Positions 55,608 to 64,000 of a stretch of 64,000 nucleotides of DNA are shown here, piece after piece (within the stretch, counting starts at the first letter, position 1; each line of letters opens with the position of its first letter). The position numbers and the translations under genes were made by a program. Source of the stretch: Acidovorax sp. NCPPB 4044 (GTDB lineage Bacteria > Pseudomonadota > Gammaproteobacteria > Burkholderiales > Burkholderiaceae_C); assembly GCF_028069655.1 (NCBI RefSeq), contig NZ_JAMCOS010000001.1, forward strand, positions 2,696,001 through 2,760,000, written 5' to 3'. The notes beneath the pieces are model-generated. The model had not been told where the DNA came from. It made no database searches and saw only the letters and a list, made by a program, of their open reading frames with translations.

Positions 55608-56543
55608 ATGCCCTCCGAAACCTTCCTCTACAAGTCCGATCCCGTGCGCGGCCGCCAGTGGGCCGAGGTGTTCCGCGCCGAGGCGCCGGAGATCGACTTC
55701 CGCATCTGGCCCGAGACCGGCGACCCGGCGCGCGTGCGCTTCCTCGCCGCCTGGGAGCCGCCCGCCGACCTCGCCACCGCCTTCCCGAACCTGCAGGTGC
55801 TGTTTTCCTCCGGCGCCGGGGTGGACCAGTTCGACATGGCGGCGCTGCCGGCCGCGCTGCCGGTGGTGCGCATGGTGGAGCCGGGCATCGTGCGCGGCAT
55901 GGTCGAATACGCCTGCCATGCCGTGCTCGACCTGCACCGCGACATGCCGCAGTACCGCCGCCAGCAGCAGCGCGCCGAGTGGCGTGCCCTGCCGGTGCGC
56001 ACGGCCGGCGAGCGCCGCGTGGGCGTGCTGGGCCTGGGATCGCTCGGGCAGGCCGTGCTCGCGCAGCTCGCAGGCTTCGGCTTCGCCTGCGCGGGCTGGA
56101 GCCGCTCGCGCCACGCCGTGCCGGGCGTGCAGTGTTTCGCGGGCGAGGACGAGCTGCCCGCCTTCCTGGCGCGCACCGACATCCTCGTGTGCCTGCTGCC
56201 GCTCACCGATGCCACGCGCGGCTTCCTGAACGCCGGGCTCTTCGCCCGCCTGCCGCAGGGCGCGAGCCTGGTGCACGTGGGCCGCGGCCCGCAGCTGGTG
56301 GACGCCGACCTGCTGGCCGCCCTGGCCACGGGCCAGATCGCCGAGGCGGCGCTCGACGTGACCGACCCCGAACCCCTGCCCGCTGCGCATGCCTTCTGGC
56401 GCCACCCGCGCGTGCGCCTCACGCCGCACATCGCCAGCATGACCCAGCCCCGCACGGCGGCCGCCGCGGTGATCGGCAACCTGCGCCGCTTCGCGGCCGG
56501 CGAGCCGATGGAAGGCCTCGTGGACCGCACGCGCGGCTACTGA
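55608..56543 (+). CDS. ghrA: Glyoxylate/hydroxypyruvate reductase A
   Basis: 311 residues of the D-isomer 2-hydroxyacid dehydrogenase family in the GhrA branch. NAD(P) motif GVLGLGSLGQAVLAQL, substrate Arg in HVGRGPQLVDAD, and catalytic His in RLTPHIASMTQPRTAA are visible. It reduces glyoxylate or hydroxypyruvate. In this setting it would clear the keto or glyoxylate product of the nearby oxidases and transaminase, which is an inference. Confidence 0.88.
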   Translation: MPSETFLYKSDPVRGRQWAEVFRAEAPEIDFRIWPETGDPARVRFLAAWEPPADLATAFPNLQVLFSSGAGVDQFDMAALPAALPVVRMVEPGIVRGMVEYACHAVLDLHRDMPQYRRQQQRAEWRALPVRTAGERRVGVLGLGSLGQAVLAQLAGFGFACAGWSRSRHAVPGVQCFAGEDELPAFLARTDILVCLLPLTDATRGFLNAGLFARLPQGASLVHVGRGPQLVDADLLAALATGQIAEAALDVTDPEPLPAAHAFWRHPRVRLTPHIASMTQPRTAAAAVIGNLRRFAAGEPMEGLVDRTRGY

Positions 56544-56713
56544 AAACGGCCGCCGCACGATCTGCTGTCCGCACCCGCACAACCGCAGCGTGCTGCGTGC
56601 GGCGCGGCCAATGCAGCACCACGCGCAGGGCATGCGGCCCTAAGCTGAACGCATCGACAGCCTTGGCTTTTTTCTCCGCCTGTCCGCTTCTCCGCCCTTG
56701 AAGGTGCCCCCGC

Positions 56714-58117
56714 ATGAACCAGCTCGCCGACCTTTCCTCGCTCGCCTCGCTCGATGCCATCGACCGGGCGCACCTCATCCACCCCGTGTCGTCCTGGCGC
56801 GCGCACGAAGAGCGCGGCCCGATGGTGCTGTCCTCGGGCCGCGGTGCCTGGCTCACCGATGCGAAGGGCCATGAACTGCTCGACGCCTTCGCGGGCCTGT
56901 GGTGCGTGAACGTGGGCTACGGCCAGGAGAGCGTGGTGCAGGCCGCCGCCGAGCAGATGCGCCGCCTGCCCTATGCCACGGGCTATTTCCACTTCAGCAG
57001 CGAGCCCGCCATCCGGCTGGCCGAGAAGCTCGTGCAGATCGCGCCGCGCTCGCTCAACCACGTGTATTTCACGCTGGGCGGCTCCGATTCGGTGGACGCC
57101 GCCGTGCGCTTCATCGTGCAGTACTACAACGGCACGGGCCGCCCCTCCAAGAAGCATTGCATCGCGCTGGAGCGCGGCTACCACGGCTCGTCGTCCACGG
57201 GCGCGGGCCTGACGGCGCTGCCGGTGTTCCACCGCGGCTTCGACCTGCCGCTGGCCACGCAGCACTACATCCCCTCGCCCAACCCCTACCGGCACCCCGC
57301 GGGCGCCGACCCCGAGGCGCTGATCGCCGCCTCGGTGGCGGACCTGCGCGCCAAGGTGGCCGAGCTGGGCGCCGAGAACGTGGCCGCCTTCTTCTGCGAA
57401 CCCATCCAGGGCTCGGGCGGCGTGATCATTCCGCCCAAGGGCTGGCTCAAGGCCATGCAGGAGGCGGCGCACGCGCTGGACATCCTCTTCGTGGTGGACG
57501 AGGTCATCACCGGCTTCGGCCGCACCGGCCCGATGTTCGCCTGCGATGCCGAGGGCGTGGAGCCCGACCTGATGACCGTGGCCAAGGGCCTCACCGCCGG
57601 CTACGCGCCGATGGGCGCCACGCTGGTCAGCGACCGGGTCTATGCCGGCATCGCCGATTCCGCCCCCAGGGGCACGCCCATCGGCCACGGCGCCACCTAT
57701 TCGGCCCACCCCGTGAGCGCGGCAGTGGCCCTCGAGGTGCTGCGGCTCTACGAGGAAGGCGGCATCCTCGCGCAGGGCCAGCGCGGCGCGGCGCATTTCT
57801 CGGCCGGGCTGGACGCGCTGCGCGGCCACCCGCTGGTGGGCGATGCGCGCCACCGCGGCCTGCTGGGCGCGCTGGAGCTGGTGAGCAGCAAGTCCTCCCG
57901 ACGCGGCTTCGATCCGGCGCTGGGCCTGGCCGACCGCATCTTCGCGGCGGGCTACCGCAACGGCCTGGTGTTCCGCTCGTTCGGCGACCAGATCCTGGGC
58001 TTCGCGCCGGCGCTGGTCTTCACCGAGTCCGAATACGCGCTGCTCTTCGAGCGCCTGCGCAAGACGCTCGACGAGGTGCTGGAAATGCCCGACGTGCGGA
58101 AAGCGCTGACGGACTGA
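56714..58117 (+). CDS. Class III aminotransferase (omega-amino acid/polyamine:pyruvate type)
   Basis: 467 residues, PLP enzyme of fold type I. The family opening HLIHPVSSWRAHEERGP and DAFAGLWCVNVGYGQ match SpuC/omega-amino-acid:pyruvate aminotransferases. The PLP lysine is in TVAKGLTAGYAPMGA, with phosphate and ring contacts in VVDEVITGFGRTG. It moves an amino group from a diamine or omega-amino acid to pyruvate, giving an aldehyde that a GabD-type enzyme could oxidise. The Lrp-type regulator gene follows after 73 bases. Confidence 0.9.
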   Translation: MNQLADLSSLASLDAIDRAHLIHPVSSWRAHEERGPMVLSSGRGAWLTDAKGHELLDAFAGLWCVNVGYGQESVVQAAAEQMRRLPYATGYFHFSSEPAIRLAEKLVQIAPRSLNHVYFTLGGSDSVDAAVRFIVQYYNGTGRPSKKHCIALERGYHGSSSTGAGLTALPVFHRGFDLPLATQHYIPSPNPYRHPAGADPEALIAASVADLRAKVAELGAENVAAFFCEPIQGSGGVIIPPKGWLKAMQEAAHALDILFVVDEVITGFGRTGPMFACDAEGVEPDLMTVAKGLTAGYAPMGATLVSDRVYAGIADSAPRGTPIGHGATYSAHPVSAAVALEVLRLYEEGGILAQGQRGAAHFSAGLDALRGHPLVGDARHRGLLGALELVSSKSSRRGFDPALGLADRIFAAGYRNGLVFRSFGDQILGFAPALVFTESEYALLFERLRKTLDEVLEMPDVRKALTD

Positions 58118-58190
58118 TGCCGCGCACGCGGCGCGGCCCCGCCGCCGCGCGCACACTCCGAGCCTCCTTCCTGATTGCACTGCCGCCGCC

Positions 58191-58685
58191 ATGAACGAAG
58201 CCTTCAAGATCGACCGACTGGACCTGCGCATCCTCGCGCAACTGCAGAAGAACGGGCGCATGACCAATGTGGACCTGGCCGACGCGGTGGGGCTCTCGCC
58301 CAGCCCGTGCCTGATCCGCGTGAAGCGCCTGGAGCAGGCGGGCTACATCGCCGGCTACGGCGCGCACCTGCGCCTGGAGAAGCTGGGCGACACGCTCACC
58401 GTGTTCACCGAGGTCACGCTCTCGGACCACCGCCGCGAGGATTTCGCGCGCTTCGAGGCGGCGCTGCGCGAGGTGGACGAGGTGCTCGAATGCCACCTCG
58501 TGAGCGGCGGCTACGACTACCTGCTGCGCTTCATCACGCGCGGCGTGAACCACTACCAGGAGGTGATCGAGGACCTGCTGGAGCGCAACATCGGCATCGC
58601 CAAGTACTTCAGCTACATCGTCATCAAGTCGCCCTTCATCAAGACGCACTGCCCCATCGAGCGGCTGTTTCCCCACCAGCGCTGA
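58191..58685 (+). CDS. Lrp/AsnC family transcriptional regulator
   Basis: 164 residues: HTH at 10-60 (LRILAQLQKNGRMTNVDLA, SPSPCLIRVKRLEQAGYI) and a C-terminal ligand-binding RAM domain (about 75-150; VLECHLVSGGYDYLLRFI). Proteins of this family sense amino acids. The position between an aminotransferase and a three-subunit amino-acid-type oxidase strongly suggests it controls these genes. It ends 31 bases before the next gene. Confidence 0.91.
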   Translation: MNEAFKIDRLDLRILAQLQKNGRMTNVDLADAVGLSPSPCLIRVKRLEQAGYIAGYGAHLRLEKLGDTLTVFTEVTLSDHRREDFARFEAALREVDEVLECHLVSGGYDYLLRFITRGVNHYQEVIEDLLERNIGIAKYFSYIVIKSPFIKTHCPIERLFPHQR

Positions 58686-58716
58686 CGCCCGCGCGCCCTG
58701 CTCCTCCCCGCCCGCC

Positions 58717-59094
58717 ATGGCCGATTCCCCCCACCGCCCGCCGCCACACTTCGTGCGCCTGGCCGAAACCGACCGGCCGCCGATCGCGCTGTCCATCGAC
58801 GGCGAACCCGCCACCGCGCTCGCGGGCGACACCCTGCTCACGGCGCTGCTGCGGCACGGCCGCCGCGTGCGCGACAGCGAGTTCGGCGACGGCCCGCGCG
58901 CCGGCTTCTGCCTCATGGGCGCCTGCCAGGACTGCTGGGTCTGGACGCCGGAGGGCCGCCGCCTGCGCGCCTGCTCCACGCACGCCGGGGACGGCATGGA
59001 AGTGCTCACCCGCCCGCCGGCCGGCCACTGGCCCCCGACGCCGGACCTGCAAGCCACGCTCGCACGGGCCGGCAAGGCCAGGGGCGCGGCATGA
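58717..59094 (+). CDS. Oxidase subunit A, (2Fe-2S)-binding (HcnA/OoxA-like)
   Basis: 125 residues, ferredoxin-like Fer2_4 domain. Cysteines in GFCLMGACQDCWVW and RACSTH form the [2Fe-2S] site. Small subunits of this type occur in hydrogen cyanide synthase (HcnA), octopine/nopaline oxidase and D-hydroxyproline dehydrogenase complexes. The stop overlaps the next gene's start by four bases (ATGA), consistent with a complex made from coupled genes. Confidence 0.85.
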   Translation: MADSPHRPPPHFVRLAETDRPPIALSIDGEPATALAGDTLLTALLRHGRRVRDSEFGDGPRAGFCLMGACQDCWVWTPEGRRLRACSTHAGDGMEVLTRPPAGHWPPTPDLQATLARAGKARGAA

Positions 59095-60502
59095 GCGGCG
59101 CCACGTCCCCCCGCATCGTCATCGTGGGCACCGGCCCGGCCGGCGTGCGCGCGGCCCAGGCCGTGGTGCAGGCCGGCATCCGCCCCACCGTGGTGGACGA
59201 GGGCCGCCGCGACGGCGGGCAGATCTACCGCCGCCAGCCCGAAGGCTTCAAGCGCTCCTATGCCAGGCTGTACGGCACCGAGGCCGCCAAGGCCGAGGCG
59301 CTGCACCGCACTTTCGACGCGCTGCGCGCGCAGGTGGACTACCTGCCCGAGACGCTCGCCTGGAACGTGACCGCGGGCGAACTGCACGTGGCGCACGGCA
59401 CCGTGCCGCGCACCCTGCCCTTCGATGCGCTCATCGTCTGCGCGGGCGCCACCGACCGCCTCATGCCCGTGCCGGGCTGGCACCGCGCCGGCTGCTACAG
59501 CCTGGGCGCCGCGCAGATCGCCCTCAAATCCCAGGCCTGCGCGATCGGCTCGCAGGTCGTCTTCCTCGGCAGCGGGCCGCTGCTGTACCTCGTGGCCTCG
59601 CAGTACCGGCAGGCCGGCGCGCGCGTGGCCGCGGTGCTGGACACGTCGCCCGCCTCCCGTGCGTGGAGCGGCCTGGGCGGGCTGCTCGCGCGGCCAGCCC
59701 TCGCGCTGCGCGGCATGGCCCTGATGGGGCAGTTGCGCCGCGCGGGCGTGCCGCTGCTGCAGGGCGTGGAGCCGGTCGCCATCCACGGCGACGACGCGCT
59801 CGGCGTGCAGGGCGTCACGGTGCGCGACACGCGCGGGCGCGAGCACCATTTCGAATGCGACGCCGTGGGCCTGGGCTGGCACCTGCGCGCAGAAACCCAG
59901 CTGGCCGACCTCGCACGCTGCGCGTTCGCCTTCGAGCCCGTGAGCCGCCAGTGGCTGCCGCGCATCGACGCGGATGGCCGCGCCAGCACGCCGGGCGTGT
60001 ACCTGGCGGGCGATGGCGCGCGCATCCTGGGCGCCGACGGGGCCGAGGCCGCGGGCCGGCTCGCCGCGCTGGCCGCGCTGGCGGACCTCGATGGCCCCAC
60101 CCGAGGCGCGGGCCGCGACCGCTACGGCGCGGAGGCGCCCGCGCTGCGCCGCACGCTGCACACCATGGACCGCTTCCGCGAAGGGCTGGCGCGCGCCTTC
60201 CCGTGGCCGCACCGGCAGGCCGCCCGCCTGCCCGACGACGCCGTGGTCTGCCGCTGCGAGGCCGTCACCGCGGGCGAGCTGCGCCGCTGCGTGGCCGAGA
60301 CGGACAGCCGCGAGGTGAACCGCGCGCCAAGGCCTTCAGCCGCGTGGGCATGGGCCGCTGCCAGGGGCGCTTCTGCGGCCATGCCGCAGCCGAGATCGTC
60401 GCGCATGCCTGCCACATCCCCGTCGAAGCGGTGGGGCGGCTGCGCTCGCAGGCGCCCGTCAAGCCCCTGATGATGGACACGGGCGAGGTGGCACCGCCAT
60501 GA
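59091..60502 (+). pseudogene. Oxidase subunit B, FAD/NAD(P)-binding (HcnB/OoxB-like), frameshifted
   Basis: The first about 410 residues are intact: RIVIVGTGPAGVRAAQAVVQA binds FAD, VVFLGSGPLLYLVASQY is the second nucleotide fold, and the C-terminal cluster begins with VVCRCEAVTAGELRRCV. After EVNR (about 60320) the frame changes. The natural continuation KAFSRVGMGRCQGRFCG, with the remaining cluster cysteines, is in another frame ending at 60502. As read, the protein ends at 60470 with unrelated residues. The shift lies in CCGCGCGCC near 60320-60329, a likely slip of 2 bases gained or 1 lost. The 60502 stop overlaps the next start (ATGA), which supports the original frame. Confidence 0.75.
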
Positions 60503-61665
60503 CCGGCCCCACCGCGAACCACAGCGACGTGCTGGTGCTGGGCGGCGGCCTGATGGGCACCACCACCGCCTTCTTCCTGCGCCGGCACGGCCTCTCCGTG
60601 ACCCTGCTGGAGCGCGAGCTGGTGGGCCGGCAGGCGAGCGGCACCAACTTCGGCAACGTGCGCCGCCAGGGCCGCGCGCTGCACCAGATGCCGCTGGCCC
60701 ACCGGGCGCGCGCCGTCTGGGGCCGCGTGGGCGAGCTGCTCGGCGAAGACCTGGAGTTCGTGCCCTATGGCCACCTGCGCGTCTGCTACACCGAGGCCCA
60801 GGCCGCCGCGATCGCGCAGCACGCGCGCGACGTGAAGCCCCTGGGGCTGGACCTGGAGATCCTCACCGCCGCCCAGCTGCGCGCCCGCTGGGGCATTTTT
60901 GCGCCCGGCATCGCCGCGGGCTCGCTCTCGCCCGACGACGGCCACGCCAACCCGCGGCTGGCCGGCCCGGCGTTCGCGCGCGCCGCCCGCCGCGCGGGCG
61001 CCCGCATCGTCGAGCAGGCCGAGGTGCTGCGCGTGGAGCACGGCGGCGAGGGCTTCACCGCCCACACGGCCGACGGCCGCAGCTTCCGTGCGCCGCAGCT
61101 GCTGGTCGCCTGCGGCGCGTGGTCCGGCCGCATGGCCGCGCAGTTCGGCGAGCCCGTGCCGGTGGAGGCGCGCGGCCCGCAGATGGGCGTGACCGAGCCC
61201 CTGCCCCGCGCCATCGGCCCGTCCATCGGGCTGTCGTCGCCCATCGAGCACGAGGGCCTGTACTTCCGCCAGATCGCGCGCGGCAACATCGTCTTCGGCG
61301 GCGGCCTCAAGGGCCCCGCCGACGCGCAGCACGTCCGCGCCCATGTCAGGCCCGACAACATCCTGCGGCAGATGCGCGAGCTGCGCCGCTTCGTGCCGGC
61401 CTTCGGCAACGTGCAGCTGATCCGCGTGTGGAGCGGCATCGAAGGCTATACGCCGGACTGGCAGCCCGTGATGGGGCCCAGCGCGCGGGTGCCCGGGCTG
61501 CACTATGCGTTCGGCTTCAACGGCGAGGGCTTCGCGATCAGCCCCGGCGTCGGGGAGACGATGGCGGAGCTGATGGCCACCGGCACCACGTCGATCCCGC
61601 TGGAGCCGTATGCGGTGGCGCGCTTCGCCGGGCAGGCCGCGCAGCCGTCCACTCAGCCGCATTGA
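60499..61665 (+). CDS. Oxidase subunit C, FAD-dependent DAO-type (HcnC/OoxA-beta-like)
   Basis: 388 residues: FAD fold VLVLGGGLMGTTTAFFLRRH, then RQASGTNFGNVRRQGR, and C-terminal VWSGIEGYTPDWQPVMGP and AFGFNGEGFAISPGVGETMA, as in the catalytic flavoprotein of opine, D-hydroxyproline or glycine-type heteromeric oxidases. It oxidises a C-N bond and passes electrons through subunits A and B. Its ATG overlaps the original end of the B gene. A 49-bp repeat begins 13 bases after its stop. Confidence 0.86.
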   Translation: MTGPTANHSDVLVLGGGLMGTTTAFFLRRHGLSVTLLERELVGRQASGTNFGNVRRQGRALHQMPLAHRARAVWGRVGELLGEDLEFVPYGHLRVCYTEAQAAAIAQHARDVKPLGLDLEILTAAQLRARWGIFAPGIAAGSLSPDDGHANPRLAGPAFARAARRAGARIVEQAEVLRVEHGGEGFTAHTADGRSFRAPQLLVACGAWSGRMAAQFGEPVPVEARGPQMGVTEPLPRAIGPSIGLSSPIEHEGLYFRQIARGNIVFGGGLKGPADAQHVRAHVRPDNILRQMRELRRFVPAFGNVQLIRVWSGIEGYTPDWQPVMGPSARVPGLHYAFGFNGEGFAISPGVGETMAELMATGTTSIPLEPYAVARFAGQAAQPSTQPH

Positions 61666-61677
61666 GGGTGTTTTGCG

Positions 61678-61726
61678 CCCCATGCCGCCGATTCCATTGA
61701 ATAGTTTGCTATTTATTCAATAGCAA
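61678..61726 (+). repeat. 49-bp dispersed repeat, copy 4
   Basis: CCCCATGCCGCCG (61678-61690), ATTCCATTGAATAG, then TTTGCTAT and ATAGCAA (61720-61726) around a 7-base spacer; pairing can extend to TTGAATAG/CTATTCAA-like flanks. This is the copy closest to the consensus. It lies just after the DAO gene. Confidence 0.8.
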
Positions 61727-61904
61727 ACCTGCCATGGGGGCAGAAGCGCTGCGCCCTGCCGGCGGCCGCGCACCTAGGGTAAACAGGGGCCGCGCCGAAA
61801 GCCGTTTGCAAGGCCGGCCAGCGGATGATCATGCCTCCTGCAACAACCCTGTGGAGACGCGCGTGCCCTCTTCTTCCCTCACGGCGCAGGAGCGCCATTT
61901 CGCG

Positions 61905-62885
61905 ATGCAGCGGCGCCAACTGCTGCTGGCCGCCGGCGCAGGTGTGGCCGGCGCGGCGGGCCTGCTGCCGGGCCGGGCGGGCGCGCAGGCCGCGTGGCCC
62001 TCCAAATCCGTGCGCTTCGTCGTGCCCTTCGCGCCGGGCGGCAGCTCCGAGATCGTCGCGCGCAGCACGGCCGTGGAACTGTCCAAGACCCTGGGGCAGA
62101 ACGTCTACGTGGACAACAAGCCGGGGGCGGCCGGCAACATCGCCATGTCCGAGGTCGCCCGCGCGGACGACCAGCACACGATCATCCTGGGGCACATCGG
62201 CACGCTGGCCGTCAACCCCTACATCTTCGACAAGCTGCCCTGGAGCCCGAAGGACTTCAAGCCCGTGAGCCTGCTGGCGAAGGTGCCCAGCCTCTACGTG
62301 GTCCACCCCGACGTGCCCGCGAAGGACCTGCGCGAATTCATCGCGCACGCCAAGCGCAACCCGGGCAAGCTGAGCTATGGATCTGCCGGCAACGGCAGCG
62401 CCGGGCACCTGGCCTTCGAGTACCTCAAGATGGCCGCGGACGTCTTCATGCTGCACGTGCCCTACAAGGGCACCGGCCCCATGCTCACCGACCTGATCTC
62501 CGGCCGCGTCGATGCCTCGGCGATCGGTGCGGCGGCCATCATCCCGTTCATCAAGTCCGGCAAGGTGCGCTGCATCGCCACGGGCTCCGCCAAACGGCTG
62601 CCGCAGCTGCCCGACGTGCCCACCGTGGCCGAGCAGGGCTTCCCCGGCTTCGAGATGACGCAGTGGTACGGCATGCTCGCGCCGGCCAGCCTGCCCCAGG
62701 CCCACATCGACAAGCTGGCCGCCGAGACCATGAAGGCCGTCAAGGCCCCCGAGTCGCTGCGCAGGCTCACCGGCGACGCCGCCGAGGCCATCGGCGGCAC
62801 GCCCGAGCAGTTCGGCCAGTTCATCGCCACCGAGCAGGAGCGGTGGAAGAAGGTCATCGCGCGCGCGCAGATCAAGCCGGACTGA
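61905..62885 (+). CDS. Tripartite tricarboxylate transporter substrate-binding protein (Bug/TctC)
   Basis: 326 residues, periplasmic receptor of the Bug family, expanded in Burkholderiales. A twin-arginine-like signal (MQRRQLLLAAGAGVAGAAGL) is followed by the mature start AWPSKSVRFVVPFAPGG. Binding-pocket segments are YGSAGNGSAGHLAFEYLK (in parts) and HVPYKGTGPMLTDLISG. ATG 61905 begins a complete signal; GTG 61863 is an alternative. No tctA/tctB membrane genes are nearby, as is common for orphan Bug proteins. A ligand such as a carboxylate is likely. Confidence 0.9.
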   Translation: MQRRQLLLAAGAGVAGAAGLLPGRAGAQAAWPSKSVRFVVPFAPGGSSEIVARSTAVELSKTLGQNVYVDNKPGAAGNIAMSEVARADDQHTIILGHIGTLAVNPYIFDKLPWSPKDFKPVSLLAKVPSLYVVHPDVPAKDLREFIAHAKRNPGKLSYGSAGNGSAGHLAFEYLKMAADVFMLHVPYKGTGPMLTDLISGRVDASAIGAAAIIPFIKSGKVRCIATGSAKRLPQLPDVPTVAEQGFPGFEMTQWYGMLAPASLPQAHIDKLAAETMKAVKAPESLRRLTGDAAEAIGGTPEQFGQFIATEQERWKKVIARAQIKPD

Positions 62886-62889
62886 CCGG

Positions 62890-62915
62890 CCGCAGGAGCG
62901 GTCCGGCTCCTGCGG
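62890..62915 (+). terminator. Hairpin after the Bug gene, probable terminator
   Basis: CCGCAGGAGC (62890-62899) pairs perfectly with GCTCCTGCGG (62906-62915) around six bases, four bases past the stop codon. No T-tract follows, so it may act with a termination factor or as a 3' stabiliser. Confidence 0.5.
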
Positions 62916-63038
62916 GCCCAGCAGGAGTCGTTACCCACAGTCACCAAATCGCCGTGACTTTTCTCTTCCCTCGCCGCTTTTCCCTTGAGAATCCGGTCTC
63001 GTAAAAACGAGGAAACCCAAAGCGGGGGGGAGACGCCA

Positions 63039-63914
63039 GTGAACGATATCGTCCACGTGGACAGGGAGCGCACGCGCGCGGAACTCGAAAAGAAACTGCC
63101 GCCCAAGACCCGGCGCTTCCAGCTCGATGAGATTCCAGGCGTGATGCGCTCGCGCCTGGGGTGGCCGGTGGCGGCGGCGTTGATGGATCGGTGGTTCAGG
63201 GGCGCAGGGTTTGCGATGCCGAACACCATCAAAAGTGGGAAGCGCCACCTGATCGATTTGAATTCAGCGCAACTGGAAGAGAACACGGTCACCATGCAAT
63301 GGGCGTTGGGCTTTGCCCGGGTGCGGACTGCGGTGTCGGTGTTGCAGGCGCAATGGAATAGCCCTGCCGGGATGGAGCAGCTACAACGGAAGGCCACGCG
63401 ACAAGCGTTGGGCCAGACGCGGCCGTGGCGTTTTGGAAATCTGAACGAGCCGGCCAAGGTCTTGGACGACACCTGCCAAGTGAATTTCCTGAACGTAGGC
63501 CGGTTCGGCGACCCCATGGACGACTTCTATGGCGCCATGGGCGAAGCCACGCTCAAGATCGCGGTGTCGGGCCTGGTGACGCCCAAGGGACGCGGCAAGG
63601 CCGCCATCGCCATCGACGGGTTGGCCTTCTACCTGCGCGATTCCTATGACTTCACGGACGACTCCTTCCTGTCGCAGCCGCTGGGCTTCTGGGGACCGCG
63701 TGGCGTGGAGCGCATCCCCCGGTCCGCCCTGGACATCCCCATCAACGAGCAATGGATGTACGCCGATGCCGCCGAGGCGAACCGGCAGAGCTATCTGGTG
63801 CAGAACCGGCATTTCAGGCAATGGCGTGCCCTGCACGGGCGGGGCGGGGACTTCATGATCGTCTCCGACGTGCACCGCGTGCGCCTGCCTTTTCCGACCC
63901 GACTGGAGTGGTGA
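63039..63914 (+). CDS. DUF6402 family protein
   Basis: 291 residues resembling the DUF6402 family common in Burkholderiales near type VI secretion and polymorphic-toxin genes; assignment by pattern only. It begins VNDIVHVDRERTRAELEKKLPPK and ends MIVSDVHRVRLPFPTRLEW (in parts). Aromatic-rich middle part (FYGAMGEATLKIAVSG, YLRDSYDFTDDSFLSQPLGFWG) suggests a compact soluble fold; no signal or membrane segment. GTG 63039 follows a G-rich ribosome site (about 63024-63033); a TTG at 62985 is less likely. The first half is less GC-rich than neighbouring genes. The stop overlaps the next start (TGATG). Confidence 0.68.
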   Translation: MNDIVHVDRERTRAELEKKLPPKTRRFQLDEIPGVMRSRLGWPVAAALMDRWFRGAGFAMPNTIKSGKRHLIDLNSAQLEENTVTMQWALGFARVRTAVSVLQAQWNSPAGMEQLQRKATRQALGQTRPWRFGNLNEPAKVLDDTCQVNFLNVGRFGDPMDDFYGAMGEATLKIAVSGLVTPKGRGKAAIAIDGLAFYLRDSYDFTDDSFLSQPLGFWGPRGVERIPRSALDIPINEQWMYADAAEANRQSYLVQNRHFRQWRALHGRGGDFMIVSDVHRVRLPFPTRLEW

Positions 63915-64000
63915 TGAAACTGTCCAATCTCAAGAACGTGCCCTGCATCGTCTGGTGCCTGGGCCTGAACGCGCTATTCCTGGCGGTATGGGCTCTGGCG
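63914..64000 (+). CDS. Small membrane protein, 3' end outside the window
   Basis: Only 29 codons are present. After MKLSNLKNVP the reading continues as a hydrophobic segment (CIVWCLGLNALFLAVWALA), probably a membrane span or signal anchor. The start overlaps the DUF6402 stop (TGATG), so the two are likely co-translated and functionally linked. No function can be assigned. Confidence 0.6.
   Translation, partial: MKLSNLKNVPCIVWCLGLNALFLAVWALA

Noticed and set aside
58717..61665. The three oxidase genes as true hydrogen cyanide synthase (hcnABC)
   Set aside because: Architecture is shared with opine and D-hydroxyproline oxidases, and the Lrp and aminotransferase neighbours favour amino-acid catabolism; cyanide production cannot be supported from sequence alone.

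Overview
The window reads as a chromosomal segment of a high-GC betaproteobacterium of the Comamonadaceae, most like Acidovorax/Paracidovorax. This is an inference from gene content (bo3 oxidase next to a RegB/RegA-type system, the GntR-sdhCDAB-sdhE-gltA block, Bug/TctC and DUF6402 proteins), not from a database search. No rRNA, tRNA, CRISPR array, insertion sequence or prophage was seen. Both edges cut genes: tolQ at base 1 and a small membrane protein at base 64000.

Left part (1-17 kb). The end of a tolQRA operon is closed by a strong hairpin terminator, with no tolB or pal after it. It is followed by an opposing MFS carrier, then a respiratory module: cyoABCD (ubiquinol oxidase bo3), a SURF1 protein, and a histidine kinase/response regulator pair carrying the hallmarks of the RegB/RegA redox sensor. 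An aldehyde dehydrogenase plus FAD oxidase pair follows, then a divergent TauE/LysR pair and trhP (tRNA hydroxylation).

Central-metabolism part (17-35 kb). An SbmA/BacA-like transporter precedes a minus-strand TCA block: mdh, trans-aconitate methyltransferase, a CitE-like lyase, a small periplasmic protein and acnB. A GntR/UTRA regulator is divergent from mdh, with a palindrome between them. It is followed by sdhC-sdhD-sdhA-sdhB-sdhE-gltA, ending in a clear terminator. Next come a decayed LysR gene, a GlxA-family AraC regulator, and the glutathione-dependent formaldehyde pathway (frmA, fghA).

Right part (35-64 kb). A phosphoethanolamine transferase has a good PmrA-box match upstream. Then come a LysR/DUF1445/MFS group, a Cache chemoreceptor and a frameshifted hybrid histidine kinase. 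A long minus-strand operon (HAD hydrolase, FAD amine oxidase, Dpp-type ABC transporter, tartrate-dehydrogenase-like enzyme, succinate-semialdehyde dehydrogenase-like enzyme) is divergent from a plus-strand series: GNAT, GhrA, class III aminotransferase, Lrp regulator, and an HcnABC/opine-oxidase-like three-subunit oxidase whose B subunit is frameshifted. Together these look like import and oxidative breakdown of amine, opine or amino-acid compounds. The window ends with a Bug-type binding protein and a DUF6402 gene of different base composition.

The most distinctive non-coding signal is a dispersed repeat. Four copies, each exactly 49 bp and all in the same orientation, lie at the edges of genes. 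One supplies a gene's last codons and another supplies a start codon.
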